Program-made: the position numbers and the translations under genes | Part shown: one piece after another, positions 63,714 to 64,000 of the stretch | Layout of the letters: the number at the start of each line of letters is the position of its first letter | How positions within the stretch are numbered: the first letter of the stretch is position 1 | Source of the DNA: Flavobacteriales bacterium | GTDB lineage: Bacteria; Bacteroidota; Bacteroidia; Flavobacteriales_F; PHOS-HE28 | Reading direction: 5' to 3' | Assembly (NCBI GenBank): GCA_016705545.1 | Contig: JADIYA010000031.1 | Span: 62,001 to 126,000, forward strand | Length of the DNA: 64,000 bases | Notes under the pieces: model-generated | Told to the model about the DNA's origin: nothing | What the model saw: the letters and a program-made list of their open reading frames with translations, nothing else | The model's database searches: none

Positions 63714-64000
63714 ATGTACGCGCTGCTCCGTCCACTGCTCTTCCTGCTCCCTCCGGAGCGTGCCCATCACCTCACCTTCCGTCTGCTGGGCATCTCATCG
63801 CGCATTCCCGGCATGCTTGCGCTCTTGGGCGGCGCGAAACCGCCCCGTGCCGCAGCCACCGACGTGATGGGCTTGCACTTCCCATCGCCCGTTGGCCTGG
63901 CCGCAGGCATGGACAAGGATGCCAAGCACGTGCATGCCCTCGCACGCATCGGCTTCGGATTCATCGAAGTGGGCACGCTCACGCCCAAGTCCCAGCCGGG
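63714..64000 (+). CDS. pyrD: Dihydroorotate dehydrogenase, class 2 (5' part only)
   Basis: The first 95 residues are present, then the window ends. The N-terminal helices (LLRPLLFLLPPERAHHLTFRLL) are the membrane-associating segment of class 2 enzymes. VMGLHFPSPVGLAAGMDKDAK and GFGFIEVGTLTPKSQPG are the start of the FMN barrel. It oxidises dihydroorotate with quinone in pyrimidine synthesis. Confidence 0.92.
   Translation, partial: MYALLRPLLFLLPPERAHHLTFRLLGISSRIPGMLALLGGAKPPRAAATDVMGLHFPSPVGLAAGMDKDAKHVHALARIGFGFIEVGTLTPKSQP

Overview
The window reads as a chromosome segment of an uncultivated, GC-rich member of the Bacteroidota, most likely Flavobacteriales-like (inference). Supporting signs are C-terminal type IX secretion (T9SS) sorting domains on many secreted proteins, a gliding-type (CHU_C) C-terminus, an ECF sigma/FecR/TonB-receptor module, DUF4835 beside coaBC and recN, a Bacteroidota-type serine palmitoyltransferase, and -7 promoter elements of the form TAnnTTTG (here often TAnnTTCG). 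No tRNA, rRNA, CRISPR array, transposase or phage integrase was seen.

Layout. 1-7.9 kb holds the end of a delta-60 repeat secreted protein, a LOG/serine-palmitoyltransferase pair on the minus strand, and a divergent housekeeping run bamD-rpoZ-coaBC-DUF4835-recN. 7.9-16.6 kb is a minus-strand run of three large secreted proteins that share one C-terminal module of about 240 residues: a frameshifted exoprotein, a lysyl-endopeptidase-like serine protease, and a MAM/lysyl-oxidase protein that keeps the copper-binding histidines and the Lys/Tyr cofactor pair of animal lysyl oxidases. 16.7-22.2 kb carries fabI, a universal stress protein, citrate synthase, a thioredoxin-like protein and a POT peptide transporter. 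22.4-33.4 kb holds secreted T9SS cargo, an orphan AAA ATPase, clpB, a non-coding stretch with an 8-bp tandem repeat, and a tail-fibre-like S74 protein.

33.5-44.7 kb contains a very long SBBP/Ig-like adhesin interrupted by an in-frame amber codon. It is followed by an ECF sigma factor, FecR anti-sigma factor, an STN-domain surface-repeat protein and a TonB-dependent receptor. Two matching sites, GGGGTAT-N13-TGTCACA, lie before fecR and before the receptor and probably are the sigma factor's own promoters. 44.8-48.4 kb has a small secreted protein, a beta-CASP metallo-hydrolase, an NlpC/P60 peptidase and a gamma-carbonic anhydrase. 48.4-51.6 kb is a phosphate-uptake cluster (OprO/P-type porin, DUF47 protein, PiT permease) with 11-bp-period direct repeats resembling Pho boxes before both transcription units.

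51.6-64 kb carries a GlmU-family protein, fabG, a large membrane protein, a GC-extreme non-coding island with long G runs, two further lysyl-endopeptidase-like proteases with ordinary T9SS tails, uvrB, a fascin-like lipoprotein and the start of pyrD. Most transcription units end in perfect hairpins with little or no T tract. Several genes have the -7 element only 4-7 nt before the start codon, which suggests leaderless or near-leaderless mRNAs.
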